Below are positions 1 through 7,658 of a stretch of 64,000 bases of DNA, piece by piece; position 1 is the first letter of the stretch; each line of letters opens with the position of its first letter. The notes below the pieces were generated by a model, which worked only from the letters and a program-made list of their open reading frames with translations, did not search any database and was not told where the DNA came from. This DNA is from JAHDFB01 sp964607315 (lineage in GTDB: Bacteria > Bacteroidota > Bacteroidia > Chitinophagales > Saprospiraceae), in assembly GCA_964607315.1 (NCBI GenBank), contig CAZSKA010000001.1, positions 1-64,000 on the forward strand, read 5' to 3'. Both the position numbers and the translations under genes were made by a program.

Positions 1-12
1 TTTCATAAATTA

Positions 13-798
13 TTAATTTAAAAACGCTATAACAGCTGCTGAAAAGTTAGATTGTTTGTACGTATTATTATGATCGCCAGTAACAATGTTTATGATCGCA
101 TTATTAAATACAAAGGACAAACTGCTTGTTTTATTAATAGCATTATCTTCGTTTCCTGCAATTACTAAAACAGGAATATCAATTTTTCCTAGTGAGGTTT
201 TATTAGGTGAAGGTTGATACTTTTGTTGTAAACTCATACAGATCAGATCTGCATCTATAGATTTAGCATAGTTAACTGCACCCTCTGTCATCTCTGATAA
301 AGGAATTCTACCAGCGAAAGCATCAGCAAAAATTCCAGGTATTTCCCATGTTGGATCTGTGAATTCAGCTCCCATTCCGCCTAGAACAACTTTACTCACG
401 CGTTTATCTAAGGTGACTAATTCGGCGGCAACCGTACTTCCACGAGAATATCCCACCAGTAAATAAGATTCTATCTCTAATAAATCGATAAGGAAAATGA
501 CATCTTTAACTTCATTCTTATTCTTCCAGTATTTTTCCTCATGAGGTTTATCGGAATCACCATTACCTCTTAAATCAGGTACAATAACACGAAAGCCTTT
601 GGACAGTAAATCCTTTTTCAGTTCGGCTCTACCCCAGGACTTACGGGAATTAATAAAACCATGCAAGAGGACAACAACCGCTCCTGTTCCTTCATCATCA
701 TAAGTAATCTGTATAGAATCATGTGTAATGAAAGAGTGACTTTGGGTCAAACCCAAAGAACCAATCAGTAAAAAGATAAGAAGAAAGAGGCTCCTCAT
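13..798 (-). CDS. Exported alpha/beta hydrolase
   Basis: A single-domain alpha/beta hydrolase with an N-terminal hydrophobic signal segment (MRSLFLLIFLLIGSLG, then polar sequence), so probably periplasmic or secreted. The HG oxyanion motif (LLHGF), the nucleophile elbow GYSRG, the acid Asp in AGNEDN and the terminal His in TGDHNN are all visible in the right order, so it should be catalytically competent. The substrate cannot be deduced. I start at the ATG at 798; the frame is open four codons further, but only to a TTG that abuts the stop of the yqeY gene upstream. It may be co-transcribed with yqeY and rsmA. A CTTTGGGT/ACCCAAAG palindrome lies inside the signal-peptide codons (740-758). Confidence 0.85.
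   Translation of the reverse strand: MRSLFLLIFLLIGSLGLTQSHSFITHDSIQITYDDEGTGAVVVLLHGFINSRKSWGRAELKKDLLSKGFRVIVPDLRGNGDSDKPHEEKYWKNKNEVKDVIFLIDLLEIESYLLVGYSRGSTVAAELVTLDKRVSKVVLGGMGAEFTDPTWEIPGIFADAFAGRIPLSEMTEGAVNYAKSIDADLICMSLQQKYQPSPNKTSLGKIDIPVLVIAGNEDNAINKTSSLSFVFNNAIINIVTGDHNNTYKQSNFSAAVIAFLN
740..758. repeat. TTTGGG-CCCAAA palindrome, copy 1
   Basis: Sequence CTTTGGGTCAAACCCAAAG: two perfect 8-base arms around 3 bases. It lies in the signal-peptide region of the hydrolase gene. One of a family of similar palindromes across the window. Confidence 0.6.
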
Positions 799-810
799 TT
801 CAATAAGCAA

Positions 811-1257
811 TTAAGCTAATAATTGTCTAACAACCGCGGCAAGTGCTTTTCCGTCTGCGGAACCTGCTAATTTTTTAGATGCAACACCCATTACTTTGCC
901 CATGTCTTTCATCCCTTCTGCTCCAAGGTCAGAAATAATTCCACTAACTATTTCTTTTATTTTGTCCTCGCTTAATTGTTCAGGAAGATATCTAGAAATC
1001 ACTTCTATTTCCTCTGCTTCTACTGCAGCTAAGTCTTCTCTTCCTTGTTCTTTATAAATGCTTAAAGAATCTTTTCTTTGCTTAACCATTTTTTGAACAA
1101 TCTTAATCTCCTTTTCTGCAGTCATTTCTTCACCAGAACCATCTGTTTTAGCTAAAATTAAAGCGGCTTTTATTGCTCTAATTCCTCTAAGGCTAACTTT
1201 ATCTTTTGCTTTCATTGCGGCTTTCATATCCGCCATTATTTTTTCTTCTAAATTCAT
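811..1257 (-). CDS. yqeY: GatB/YqeY domain protein
   Basis: A 148-residue stand-alone YqeY protein, helical and highly charged throughout (MNLEEKIMADMKAAMKAKDK at the N-terminus). The family shares the tail-domain fold found at the C-terminus of the GatB subunit of the tRNA amidotransferase and is thought to bind tRNA or assist aminoacyl-tRNA metabolism, but its cellular role is not settled. Family-typical features are the AIKAA and YLPEQLSE segments and the C-terminal GMKDMGKVMG and GKALAAVVRQLL segments. Length is normal for the family. It follows rsmA with a one-base gap, so the two are almost certainly co-transcribed. Confidence 0.9.
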   Translation of the reverse strand: MNLEEKIMADMKAAMKAKDKVSLRGIRAIKAALILAKTDGSGEEMTAEKEIKIVQKMVKQRKDSLSIYKEQGREDLAAVEAEEIEVISRYLPEQLSEDKIKEIVSGIISDLGAEGMKDMGKVMGVASKKLAGSADGKALAAVVRQLLA

Positions 1258-1258
1258 A

Positions 1259-2026
1259 TTATTTGTAGATAGTGTTTGTTAAATCTATAAAATCCTCAAC
1301 GCTTAATTGTTCTGGTCGTTGAGAAAAAATATCTTCTTTTAGTAGTTCTTCGTTTTTCACAATGGATTTCAAGGTGTTTCGCATCATTTTTCTTCTTTGA
1401 TTAAATGCTGCTTTTACCACGATTCTTAATTCTCTATAATCACATCCTAATTCTTCTTCTTTTCTCCATAATCGAATCACAGAAGAATTGACTTTCGGTG
1501 GTGGATTAAATGAACCTGGAGCGACATTAAATAATCTTTTCGTGTGATAAAGAGCCTGGGTCAAAATGGAAATAACACCATATATTTTTGAACCGTGATC
1601 TGCAATTATTCTATCCGCCATTTCTTTTTGAAACATGCCAGTCATCTCGGGAATTAGGGTGTAGTTTTTTAAAATTTTAAAAATTATTTGAGATGAAATA
1701 TTATATGGAAAATTTCCAGTGATGAGGAATTGTTCTCCTTTATAAAGTTCGTAAAAATCCATTTTCAAACAATCGTTTAAAATGAATTTATCCTTGTGTT
1801 CTTCAAATCGAGTACTGATAAAATGAAACATATCTTTATCAGCGTCGACTGCATGAAACTCGAAATCTTTCTCTAGCAGATATTTGGTAAGAACACCTTG
1901 GCCGGGACCAATCTCTAGTACCCTAGGATAATCCTTGGTTAATTCTAAGGTGTTAGATATTTTCTCAGTGACAGGTTCATTGATGAGAAAGTGTTGGCCA
2001 TATGATTTTTTAGCTCTTGGCTTCAT
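1259..2026 (-). CDS. rsmA: 16S rRNA adenine dimethyltransferase RsmA (KsgA)
   Basis: Transfers four methyl groups from S-adenosylmethionine to two adjacent adenines (A1518 and A1519, E. coli numbering) near the 3' end of 16S rRNA, late in 30S assembly. The family signature is complete: the N-terminal KKSYGQHFL, SAM motif I as EIGPGQG, the catalytic motif IV as NFPYNISS (NLPY in many homologues), QKEMADRI, and FNPPPKVNSSV before the C-terminal helical domain. The length, 255 residues, is normal. pdxA ends five bases upstream in the same orientation. The pdxA-ksgA pairing is also known from other bacteria, so the neighbourhood supports both calls. Confidence 0.96.
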   Translation of the reverse strand: MKPRAKKSYGQHFLINEPVTEKISNTLELTKDYPRVLEIGPGQGVLTKYLLEKDFEFHAVDADKDMFHFISTRFEEHKDKFILNDCLKMDFYELYKGEQFLITGNFPYNISSQIIFKILKNYTLIPEMTGMFQKEMADRIIADHGSKIYGVISILTQALYHTKRLFNVAPGSFNPPPKVNSSVIRLWRKEEELGCDYRELRIVVKAAFNQRRKMMRNTLKSIVKNEELLKEDIFSQRPEQLSVEDFIDLTNTIYK

Positions 2027-2030
2027 TCCT

Positions 2031-3077
2031 CTATCGCTCAGCTTTTTTAGCGCTTGGCTGCAATTGATTTTTGTGGTCCTCTATGTATTGACTTCTATTT
2101 CTATAAATATCGATTGCTGAATAAATAGCATTCCTTAAAGAATCAGAATTAGCTTTGTCTTGTCCTGCAATATCGAATCCAGTTCCATGATCAGGAGAGG
2201 TTCTTACAATATTTAGACCTGCTGTGAAATTTACCCCATTGCCGAAAGACAAACTTTTAAAAGCAACTAGTCCTTGGTCGTGATACATGGCTATTATACC
2301 ATCGTAATTTTTATAGGAAGATGAGCCAAAAAAGCCATCAGCGGGAAATGGTCCGTGTGCAAAAATTCCTTTTCGTTTTATTTCATTAAGTGCGGGTTCA
2401 ATATACTTTTCTTCATCATCGCCCATTACCCCTTGGTCTCCTGCGTGAGGGTTTAGGCCCAAAACAGCTATTTGAGGACGTTCGATTCCGAAATCAACTT
2501 TCAAGCTTTTATTAAGACGCTCAATGGTTGACATTATACGCTTTTTATCTAGCGATTTTGCAATTTCACTAACAGGAATATGTGTTGTAACAAGTGCAAC
2601 TCTTAAGCCTTCGTGACAAAGCATCATCAGCGCATTCCCTTCGGTTTCTTTTTCTAAATATTCTGTGTGTCCTGGATATGGAAAGTTAGCAAGCTGCATG
2701 CTTTTTTTATTAATAGGTGCCGTAACCATAGCATCTATTTTTTGCTCTTTTATATCATTTATGCAATAATCAAGGCTGATATGCGCCATTCTTCCTGCAG
2801 TTTCTGTTACTTCTCCCAGTTTTATGTCAACAATTTCATTCCAACAATTAATGATGTTTAATTGCCCTTCTTTAGCATGTTCAGCAGAGGCTATTTTTTC
2901 AAATCTTACCTCATCAGTAGACAGCATTTTTTTATGGTGAATCATTGTTTTTAAAGAAGCATAAATTACTGGGGTACACTGGTTCAACATCCTTTTATCT
3001 GAGAATGCCTTTATCACTACTTCTGGACCTATACCATTTATATCTCCTATAGAAATACCTATTTTAGGTTTCTTCAT
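2031..3077 (-). CDS. pdxA: 4-hydroxythreonine-4-phosphate dehydrogenase PdxA
   Basis: Catalyses the NAD-dependent oxidation of 4-phosphohydroxy-L-threonine in the DXP-dependent pathway to pyridoxal phosphate; the product decarboxylates and is used by PdxJ. The 348 residues carry the family motifs in order: GDINGIGPEV at the N-terminus, PGHTEYL with the first metal histidine, NPHAGDQG with the second, MYHDQGL with the third, and SPDHGTGFDIAG near the C-terminus. All three divalent-metal histidines are present, so the enzyme should be active. It heads the minus-strand run pdxA-rsmA-yqeY-hydrolase. A TTGGGC/GCCCAA palindrome lies 16 bases upstream of the start. Confidence 0.95.
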   Translation of the reverse strand: MKKPKIGISIGDINGIGPEVVIKAFSDKRMLNQCTPVIYASLKTMIHHKKMLSTDEVRFEKIASAEHAKEGQLNIINCWNEIVDIKLGEVTETAGRMAHISLDYCINDIKEQKIDAMVTAPINKKSMQLANFPYPGHTEYLEKETEGNALMMLCHEGLRVALVTTHIPVSEIAKSLDKKRIMSTIERLNKSLKVDFGIERPQIAVLGLNPHAGDQGVMGDDEEKYIEPALNEIKRKGIFAHGPFPADGFFGSSSYKNYDGIIAMYHDQGLVAFKSLSFGNGVNFTAGLNIVRTSPDHGTGFDIAGQDKANSDSLRNAIYSAIDIYRNRSQYIEDHKNQLQPSAKKAER

Positions 3078-3092
3078 TTATATATTTTTTTC

Positions 3093-3108
3093 TTGGGCTG
3101 GGGCCCAA
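3093..3108. repeat. TTTGGG-CCCAAA palindrome, copy 2
   Basis: TTGGGC-TGGG-GCCCAA, perfect 6-base arms, in the untranslated region just upstream of pdxA. It could form an RNA hairpin in the pdxA leader or be a protein site. Confidence 0.55.
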
Positions 3109-3503
3109 AATTTTTCATTTTTTAATCGATAGTTAATCGGATTATAACAAGTTGCGAAGATAAGCATATTATTTTGCTATTAAGCGGGCTCTTGATAATA
3201 TCAGTAAATAGAATTTAATTAAATACTAGATTGTCTAAAGCTATGCAGGGAGAAATCTTTTGCACAAGGAAAAAACAAAGTTGTATAAATATAAAAAGGC
3301 TGTTTTTTGAACGGCACTTTTTATCTGATTGTTATAAAGAAAGTATGACTTCATATGTTCATGCATGTTTTGTAAGCAGCAAGTTTGTATTTGAATGAAT
3401 CTATTAAAAGTCAACTGCAAACATATTGCCTTTTGGCATAATGTTTGTGACAGTTGTGTTGTTCGTTTGAACAAGTTATTTTGTAATGTTTAAGTTTTCA
3501 AAA
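3109..3503. other. Divergent intergenic region, no gene seen
   Basis: About 400 bases between pdxA (minus) and a small lipoprotein gene (plus). I see no convincing gene. A perfect inverted repeat TTGTTC-gttt-GAACAA lies at 3459-3474, about 30 bases before the lipoprotein start, followed by a near-match to the Bacteroidota -7 box (TTATTTTG, 3476-3483). The region is AT-rich and probably carries both promoters. Confidence 0.4.
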
Positions 3504-3980
3504 ATGAAAGTATTGAAATCGAGTTTGTTTTTTGTTGTATTAATTGCGTGCTTTTCATCATGCCAATTGTTGAATTCTACTGGAGGTTCTACTTTAACCG
3601 CGACTGTTGATGGAGAAGTATTCGAGTCACTGAATTTGTTAACCACATATTCTGAGGTGGATTCTTCTTTGGTTACAATTACTGGGAGTACTGGAGGATT
3701 TAATGCACAAGTAATCATTTTTTCTTTAGCTGATTTTCAGGGTGAAGGGGTTTATGAATTGGGAGGGAACTCTTTAAATTTTGCGACTTATGCTGATGGC
3801 GTTGCTTCTTTAGATGCTTTTTCTACATTTAATGAGCCAGGTTCAGGGACTTTAGAATTGGTTGGTTTAACGGAATCTTTTGCTGAAGGGACTTTCTCTT
3901 TTACTGCTTCTAGAGAAGATGATAATGGTGATATTGTTACTGTAGAAGTAACAGATGGGGAATTTGCTATAGAGCGATAG
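3504..3980 (+). CDS. Small lipoprotein, DUF6252-like
   Basis: A 158-residue predicted lipoprotein. The signal peptide MKVLKSSLFFVVLIACFSSC ends in a cysteine typical of Bacteroidota lipoboxes. The mature part is beta-rich and Gly/Ser/Thr-rich: a TATVDGEVF opening, VTITGSTGG, GEGVYELGG and a closing GTFSFTA...VTDGEFAI pattern. This is the shape of DUF6252-type lipoproteins, a family without known function that is common in this phylum. I chose the second ATG (3504) because it directly precedes the signal peptide; a start at 3486 adds six residues. The call to DUF6252 is from pattern memory, not from a search. Confidence 0.65.
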   Translation: MKVLKSSLFFVVLIACFSSCQLLNSTGGSTLTATVDGEVFESLNLLTTYSEVDSSLVTITGSTGGFNAQVIIFSLADFQGEGVYELGGNSLNFATYADGVASLDAFSTFNEPGSGTLELVGLTESFAEGTFSFTASREDDNGDIVTVEVTDGEFAIER

Positions 3981-4011
3981 TCTATAAACCCACAATAAGC
4001 AATAACATACA

Positions 4012-4563
4012 ATGTTAGATAATAAGACTTCTGTTAAATTAAGTAAGTTTCTCAGTCTTGTTTTAAGACATAAACCTGAGACTATAGGAATACAGTTGTC
4101 TGAGAACGGATGGGTAGCAACAGAAACACTAATCCAAAACATGAATGCGCATGGTCAAGCAATGGATTTTGAGACCTTGAACTTCATTGTTGAAAATAAT
4201 AATAAAAAGAGATTTAGTTTCAATGAGGATAAATCTCTTATAAGAGCAAGTCAGGGACATTCCGTTTCTGTAGATTTAGCTTACAAGGAGAAAGCGCCAC
4301 CTAATACTTTGTATCACGGGACAGCTGAAAAGAATATGGACAGTATTTTACGATCCGGTTTAGATAAAAGAGCTAGACACCATGTGCATTTAACGGCAGA
4401 TGCAGAAACGGCAATAAGTGTGGGTAAGCGTTATGGCAAACCTGTTGTTTTAGAAGTTCAGTCAAAGCAAATGTTCAATGATGGTTTTGTTTTCTTTGAG
4501 TCGGCAAATAATGTGTGGCTTACCGATAGTGTTCCTGCTAAGTATTTGAAGACTAAAAACTAG
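4012..4563 (+). CDS. kptA: RNA 2'-phosphotransferase KptA/Tpt1
   Basis: Removes an internal 2'-phosphate from RNA by transferring it to NAD+, through an ADP-ribosylated intermediate, giving ADP-ribose 1'',2''-cyclic phosphate. In eukaryotes this finishes tRNA splicing; the bacterial role is unresolved. Family signatures are visible: KLSKFLSLVLRHKP at the N-terminus (Arg19, His20), KRFSF, IRASQGHS (Arg79), YHGT (His102), RARHHVHL (around Arg120-122), and a C-terminal NNVWLTDSVPAKYL. The 183 residues are a normal length. No ligase or RNA-end-healing gene is next to it; the closest neighbour is the small lipoprotein 31 bases upstream. Confidence 0.93.
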   Translation: MLDNKTSVKLSKFLSLVLRHKPETIGIQLSENGWVATETLIQNMNAHGQAMDFETLNFIVENNNKKRFSFNEDKSLIRASQGHSVSVDLAYKEKAPPNTLYHGTAEKNMDSILRSGLDKRARHHVHLTADAETAISVGKRYGKPVVLEVQSKQMFNDGFVFFESANNVWLTDSVPAKYLKTKN

Positions 4564-4590
4564 ACTTCGTTTTAGATAGTCTAATTTTTG
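4561..4590 (+). terminator. Possible terminator after kptA
   Basis: TAGACT (4561-4566) and AGTCTA (4578-4583) can pair around an 11-base loop and are followed by ATTTTTG. The stem is short, so this is a weak candidate. It begins at the kptA stop codon. Confidence 0.35.
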
Positions 4591-4750
4591 TTGTTTACTG
4601 ATATATCTTTTAACCCACATGATACAATAGAATATCTATTACAAGCTGAAATGCCTTATTAAGTTATTTTCTCAATTGGTTTATATTTTGCAATCCAAGC
4701 GATTTCAGCTATAACCTTGGTTTTATACAATTTGCACTATATAAATTGCC

Positions 4751-4916
4751 TTATACCAATTTAACTCCATAATGTCGCATTTCTTTTTACTTAATCTTTC
4801 AATTTCTTCCTTAAAAAGCCTCGCCGTAACTACTGTTATGCCTACGTTTTTTAACTCGAACTAGAAAAATTAAGTATCAAAATTTTATACGACATTTTGA
4901 AATTAAATTGGTATTA
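4751..4916. repeat. Long imperfect hairpin element with TAATACCAATTT-type ends
   Basis: The stretch begins TTATACCAATTTAA and ends TTAAATTGGTATTA. The two halves are imperfect reverse complements almost to the centre: AATGTCGCAT on the left against ATACGACATT on the right, TACTTAAT against ATTAAGTA, and AAAAAG against GTTTTTT nearer the middle. Its right half (about 4866-4916) is also clearly related to the element at 14918-14974. It lies between the convergent ends of kptA and dinB. Short terminal repeats, hairpin potential and no coding capacity suggest a MITE- or REP-like dispersed element, but no transposase is present here. Confidence 0.6.
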
Positions 4917-4979
4917 GAGGTTCATCTGCGAAACCTTCTATGAAGTATTGCTTACATTATTATCAGACTTCTTTCCCAC

Positions 4980-6158
4980 TTAGGACGCCATGCTCATTAT
5001 ATCATTAACTATATCATTCATCGATGAGGCGCGCATGATTTTGTCTATACCAAATCGCTTTCGAATATGATCTACTTCTTGTAGTAAGTTGATTTCTTCT
5101 ACTGTATCATCGAAGAGACTAATCTGGTATTTTCCTTGTACAAGACCGCTGAATTTCACTCCTATTAACCGAATCATTTGACGACGTTCGTAAACCTTAT
5201 CAAATATTTCTCTGGCGTAGCGATTAAGGATGTTCTCATTTGCTGTGTAAGGAATTTTAAGTTGTCGTGTATACGTATTAAAATCTGCATAGCGGATTTT
5301 AACGGTGATACAAGAGGTAAGTTTTTCTTTACTTCTTAATTCATAAGCCAATTGATCGACCATACCGACTAATAGATTTTTAATGAAAGCAATGTCTATC
5401 GTATCCTCTTTAAAGGTTCTTTCTTTTGAAATAGATTTTCGTTCTGTGTAAGGAACAACAGGTGTGTTGTCAATACCATTTGCTTTTTGCCATAAAGAAC
5501 GACCGTGTTTGCCAAATTCTCTTTCTAATAATCGGACAGGAACTTCGCTTAATGTTTTTACTTGTTTAACTCCCATATACTGTAACTTTTTAGTGGTTTG
5601 TTTGCCTACGCCTGGAATTTTTCGGACAGGAAGAGGGGCAAGAAAATTTTTCTCTTCTCCGGTGTCAATTTTTTTTGCTCCATTCGGTTTAGCTTCTCCT
5701 GCTCCTACTTTCGAAACTAATTTATTAGAAGATAAACCGAAGGAAATTGGTAATCCCGACTCTCGAATTATTTTTTCACGTAATTCAAGAGACCATTTAT
5801 AGCATCCGAAATATTTATCTAATCCTGTCATGTCGACATAGAATTCATCGATAGAAGATTTTTCGAATGCTGGCGCATCTTCGGCAATAATATCAGTGAC
5901 TAGTTTGGAATACTTAGAATAGGCATCCATATCTCCTCTTAGAATAATAGCATCAGGACAGAGACGCAATGCCATCTTTACGGGCATTGCAGAATGTACA
6001 CCGAATCGCCTAGCTTCGTAACTACAACTAGAAACCACACCACGAGAACCACTCCCTCCTATAATTAATGGAAGCCCTTTGAATTTACTGTTTCTTAAAC
6101 ATTCTACCGAAACAAAAAAAGCATCAAGGTCAAGATGTAAAATCGCTTTTTCAAACAT
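4980..6158 (-). CDS. dinB: DNA polymerase IV (DinB)
   Basis: A Y-family translesion polymerase that extends stalled replication forks past damaged bases, at low fidelity and without proofreading. The 392 residues show the catalytic LDLDAFFVSVE at the N-terminus (first metal Asp), YEARRFGV, the second acidic site as SSIDEFYVDM (SIDEAYLD in many homologues), the HhH region KIPGVGKQT, and the little-finger domain. A QISLFDD sequence near the C-terminus matches the beta-clamp binding motif. It is divergently transcribed from an XRE-S24 repressor gene 187 bases away, which makes damage-inducible control likely. Nothing appears truncated. Confidence 0.95.
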   Translation of the reverse strand: MFEKAILHLDLDAFFVSVECLRNSKFKGLPLIIGGSGSRGVVSSCSYEARRFGVHSAMPVKMALRLCPDAIILRGDMDAYSKYSKLVTDIIAEDAPAFEKSSIDEFYVDMTGLDKYFGCYKWSLELREKIIRESGLPISFGLSSNKLVSKVGAGEAKPNGAKKIDTGEEKNFLAPLPVRKIPGVGKQTTKKLQYMGVKQVKTLSEVPVRLLEREFGKHGRSLWQKANGIDNTPVVPYTERKSISKERTFKEDTIDIAFIKNLLVGMVDQLAYELRSKEKLTSCITVKIRYADFNTYTRQLKIPYTANENILNRYAREIFDKVYERRQMIRLIGVKFSGLVQGKYQISLFDDTVEEINLLQEVDHIRKRFGIDKIMRASSMNDIVNDIMSMAS

Positions 6159-6345
6159 AGCTCAAAATTTTTGTTTGAATGACTTTGAAAAACGGGTGTA
6201 TTTACAAGGTTATTCATTCAATGAAAAAAGGCGATTTTTCTAAATGTCGGAAAAGCTGACAATAATTTGCCGAAAAATCCAGCCAAATTAGAAATAGTTT
6301 TGTATTATTGCCAAATATTTCTTTAACTTTTTTTATTTTTTTTCT
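6159..6345. promoter_or_regulatory. dinB / S24-repressor divergent control region
   Basis: The region holds an imperfect dyad TGTCGG-aaaag-CTGACA (6245-6261), a nearby similar half TTGCCGAAAA, and a widely spaced perfect inverted repeat TTGAATGA (6175-6182) / TCATTCAA (6214-6221). TAGTTTTG at 6295-6302 matches the -7 box TAnnTTTG for the plus-strand repressor gene. On the minus strand TAACCTTG is a near-match for dinB. Which dyad is the operator cannot be decided from one copy. Confidence 0.45.
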
Positions 6346-7098
6346 ATGATCGCTCAGAATATCAAGTATTTACGTAAGAAAAATAAGCTATCTCAGCAGG
6401 AACTCGCTACTCAATTAGAGGTTGCAAGAACGACGATGGGAGATTATGAAAGAGGACATACCGAACCAAGTATTGACACCTTATTAAAGCTATCAGAAGT
6501 TTTTGGTGTTAAGTTAGATCAACTATTAAAAGAAGATCTATCAATGAAAGAACTGGAGATTATTCGGAATAAAGATTTTAAGGTACTTGCTATTTCAGTT
6601 GATCAGAATGATAGAAGTAATATAGAATTAGTAGATACGAAAGCAGAGGCAGGATACTTGGAAAGTTTTCAAGATCCACAATATATCAGTGAACTACCGA
6701 AAGTGTATTTTCCTAATATGCCACAAGGAACATATAGAGGATTTGAAGTGAACGGAGATTCTATGTTGCCCATAGAGCCAGGAAGTATTCTTATCTGTTC
6801 TTATGTAGAACAGTTGAAACATATAAAAGATAACAGAACTTATGTTGTAGTGAGTAAGGATCTTGGTGTCGTATATAAACGTGTGACGAATATAGAAGAA
6901 GAACAACAATTGATTTTACAGTCGGATAATGAAGTGTATAAACCATATAGTATTGATTATAATGATATAGCAGAGATATGGCAATACTATGCACATCTTA
7001 GCTTTTCCGACGCTAAGATTAGTTTGGATAATATTCTAGAAGAACGCCTACTTGATATTCAAAAAACAGTAAAAGATATTCAAGAGAAGATGAATTAA
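6346..7098 (+). CDS. XRE-family regulator with S24 (LexA-type) peptidase domain
   Basis: A 250-residue repressor of the CI/LexA type. Residues 1-65 form a Cro/CI-like helix-turn-helix (LRKKNKLSQQELATQLEVAR, then TMGDYERGHTEPS). Residues about 100-215 form an S24 peptidase-like domain. It has the candidate cleavage bond Ala102-Gly103 in EAGYLESF, the nucleophile Ser139 in NGDSMLP and the general base Lys178 in VVYKRV. These are the parts needed for RecA-stimulated self-cleavage. It sits divergently beside dinB, so it probably represses dinB and itself. A short C-terminal helical tail (about 215-250) follows. The family assignment is firm; the target genes are inferred. Confidence 0.88.
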   Translation: MIAQNIKYLRKKNKLSQQELATQLEVARTTMGDYERGHTEPSIDTLLKLSEVFGVKLDQLLKEDLSMKELEIIRNKDFKVLAISVDQNDRSNIELVDTKAEAGYLESFQDPQYISELPKVYFPNMPQGTYRGFEVNGDSMLPIEPGSILICSYVEQLKHIKDNRTYVVVSKDLGVVYKRVTNIEEEQQLILQSDNEVYKPYSIDYNDIAEIWQYYAHLSFSDAKISLDNILEERLLDIQKTVKDIQEKMN

Positions 7099-7166
7099 AA
7101 AACTCTGCTTATTTTTACATTTATTAATTCCACAATATGTGGGTAAAATTTGGCTTAAAAATATTT

Positions 7167-7655
7167 ATGAGACACATTTTTATGTTACTTTTTGCAGTAA
7201 TGGTTATTTCTTGTAAAACAGCAGAACCTACAGCAAAAACAGAAGACGGTGCATTTTTTGGTGAAGAATTTAAACTTGCTAAAGCGACGAATGTACAAAG
7301 TGCTATTCAAGGACTTTCGTCCAAAGACACATTAAACATACAATTATCAGGTATGGTAGAATCCGTATGTAAAAAGAGAGGTTGTTGGACGAATGTAATT
7401 ACGGAAAATAAACCAGACGAGGCCTTCTTTGTAAAGTTCAAAGATTATGACTTTTTTCTTCCAATGGATTGTGAAGGACAAGACGTGATTATGCAGGGAA
7501 AAGCTTTTAAAGAAATAACTCCCATAGAAGAGTTGCGACATTATGCAGAAGATGCAGGGAAAAGTGAGGAGGAAATAGCAGCAATTACTCAGCCGAAAGA
7601 AGAATATAAATTCATGGCAAGTGGCGTTTTCCTTAAGAACAAACCAATCCAGTAA
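7167..7655 (+). CDS. DUF4920-type lipoprotein
   Basis: A 162-residue predicted lipoprotein: signal peptide MRHIFMLLFAVMVISC with the acylated cysteine at position 16 of this start. The mature domain carries SGMVESVCKKRGCW, a paired-cysteine motif characteristic of the DUF4920 family in Bacteroidota, followed by FFVKFKDYDFFLPMDCEGQ. The function of the family is unknown; the cysteines could bind metal or form a disulphide. I prefer the ATG at 7167 over an in-frame ATG at 7137, because the longer form puts ten extra residues before the signal peptide. It is followed three bases later by queG, so the two are likely co-transcribed. Confidence 0.75.
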   Translation: MRHIFMLLFAVMVISCKTAEPTAKTEDGAFFGEEFKLAKATNVQSAIQGLSSKDTLNIQLSGMVESVCKKRGCWTNVITENKPDEAFFVKFKDYDFFLPMDCEGQDVIMQGKAFKEITPIEELRHYAEDAGKSEEEIAAITQPKEEYKFMASGVFLKNKPIQ

Positions 7656-7658
7656 CAA

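Noticed and set aside
3241..3474. 77-codon open frame on the minus strand between pdxA and the small lipoprotein gene
   Set aside because: Cys/Gln/Phe-rich low-order composition, no promoter or recognisable motif, and it overlaps the probable promoter region of the lipoprotein gene.
7347..7658. Antisense open frame across the DUF4920 gene
   Set aside because: A shadow of the real gene: hydrophobic Phe/Tyr-rich reading with no signal or family match.
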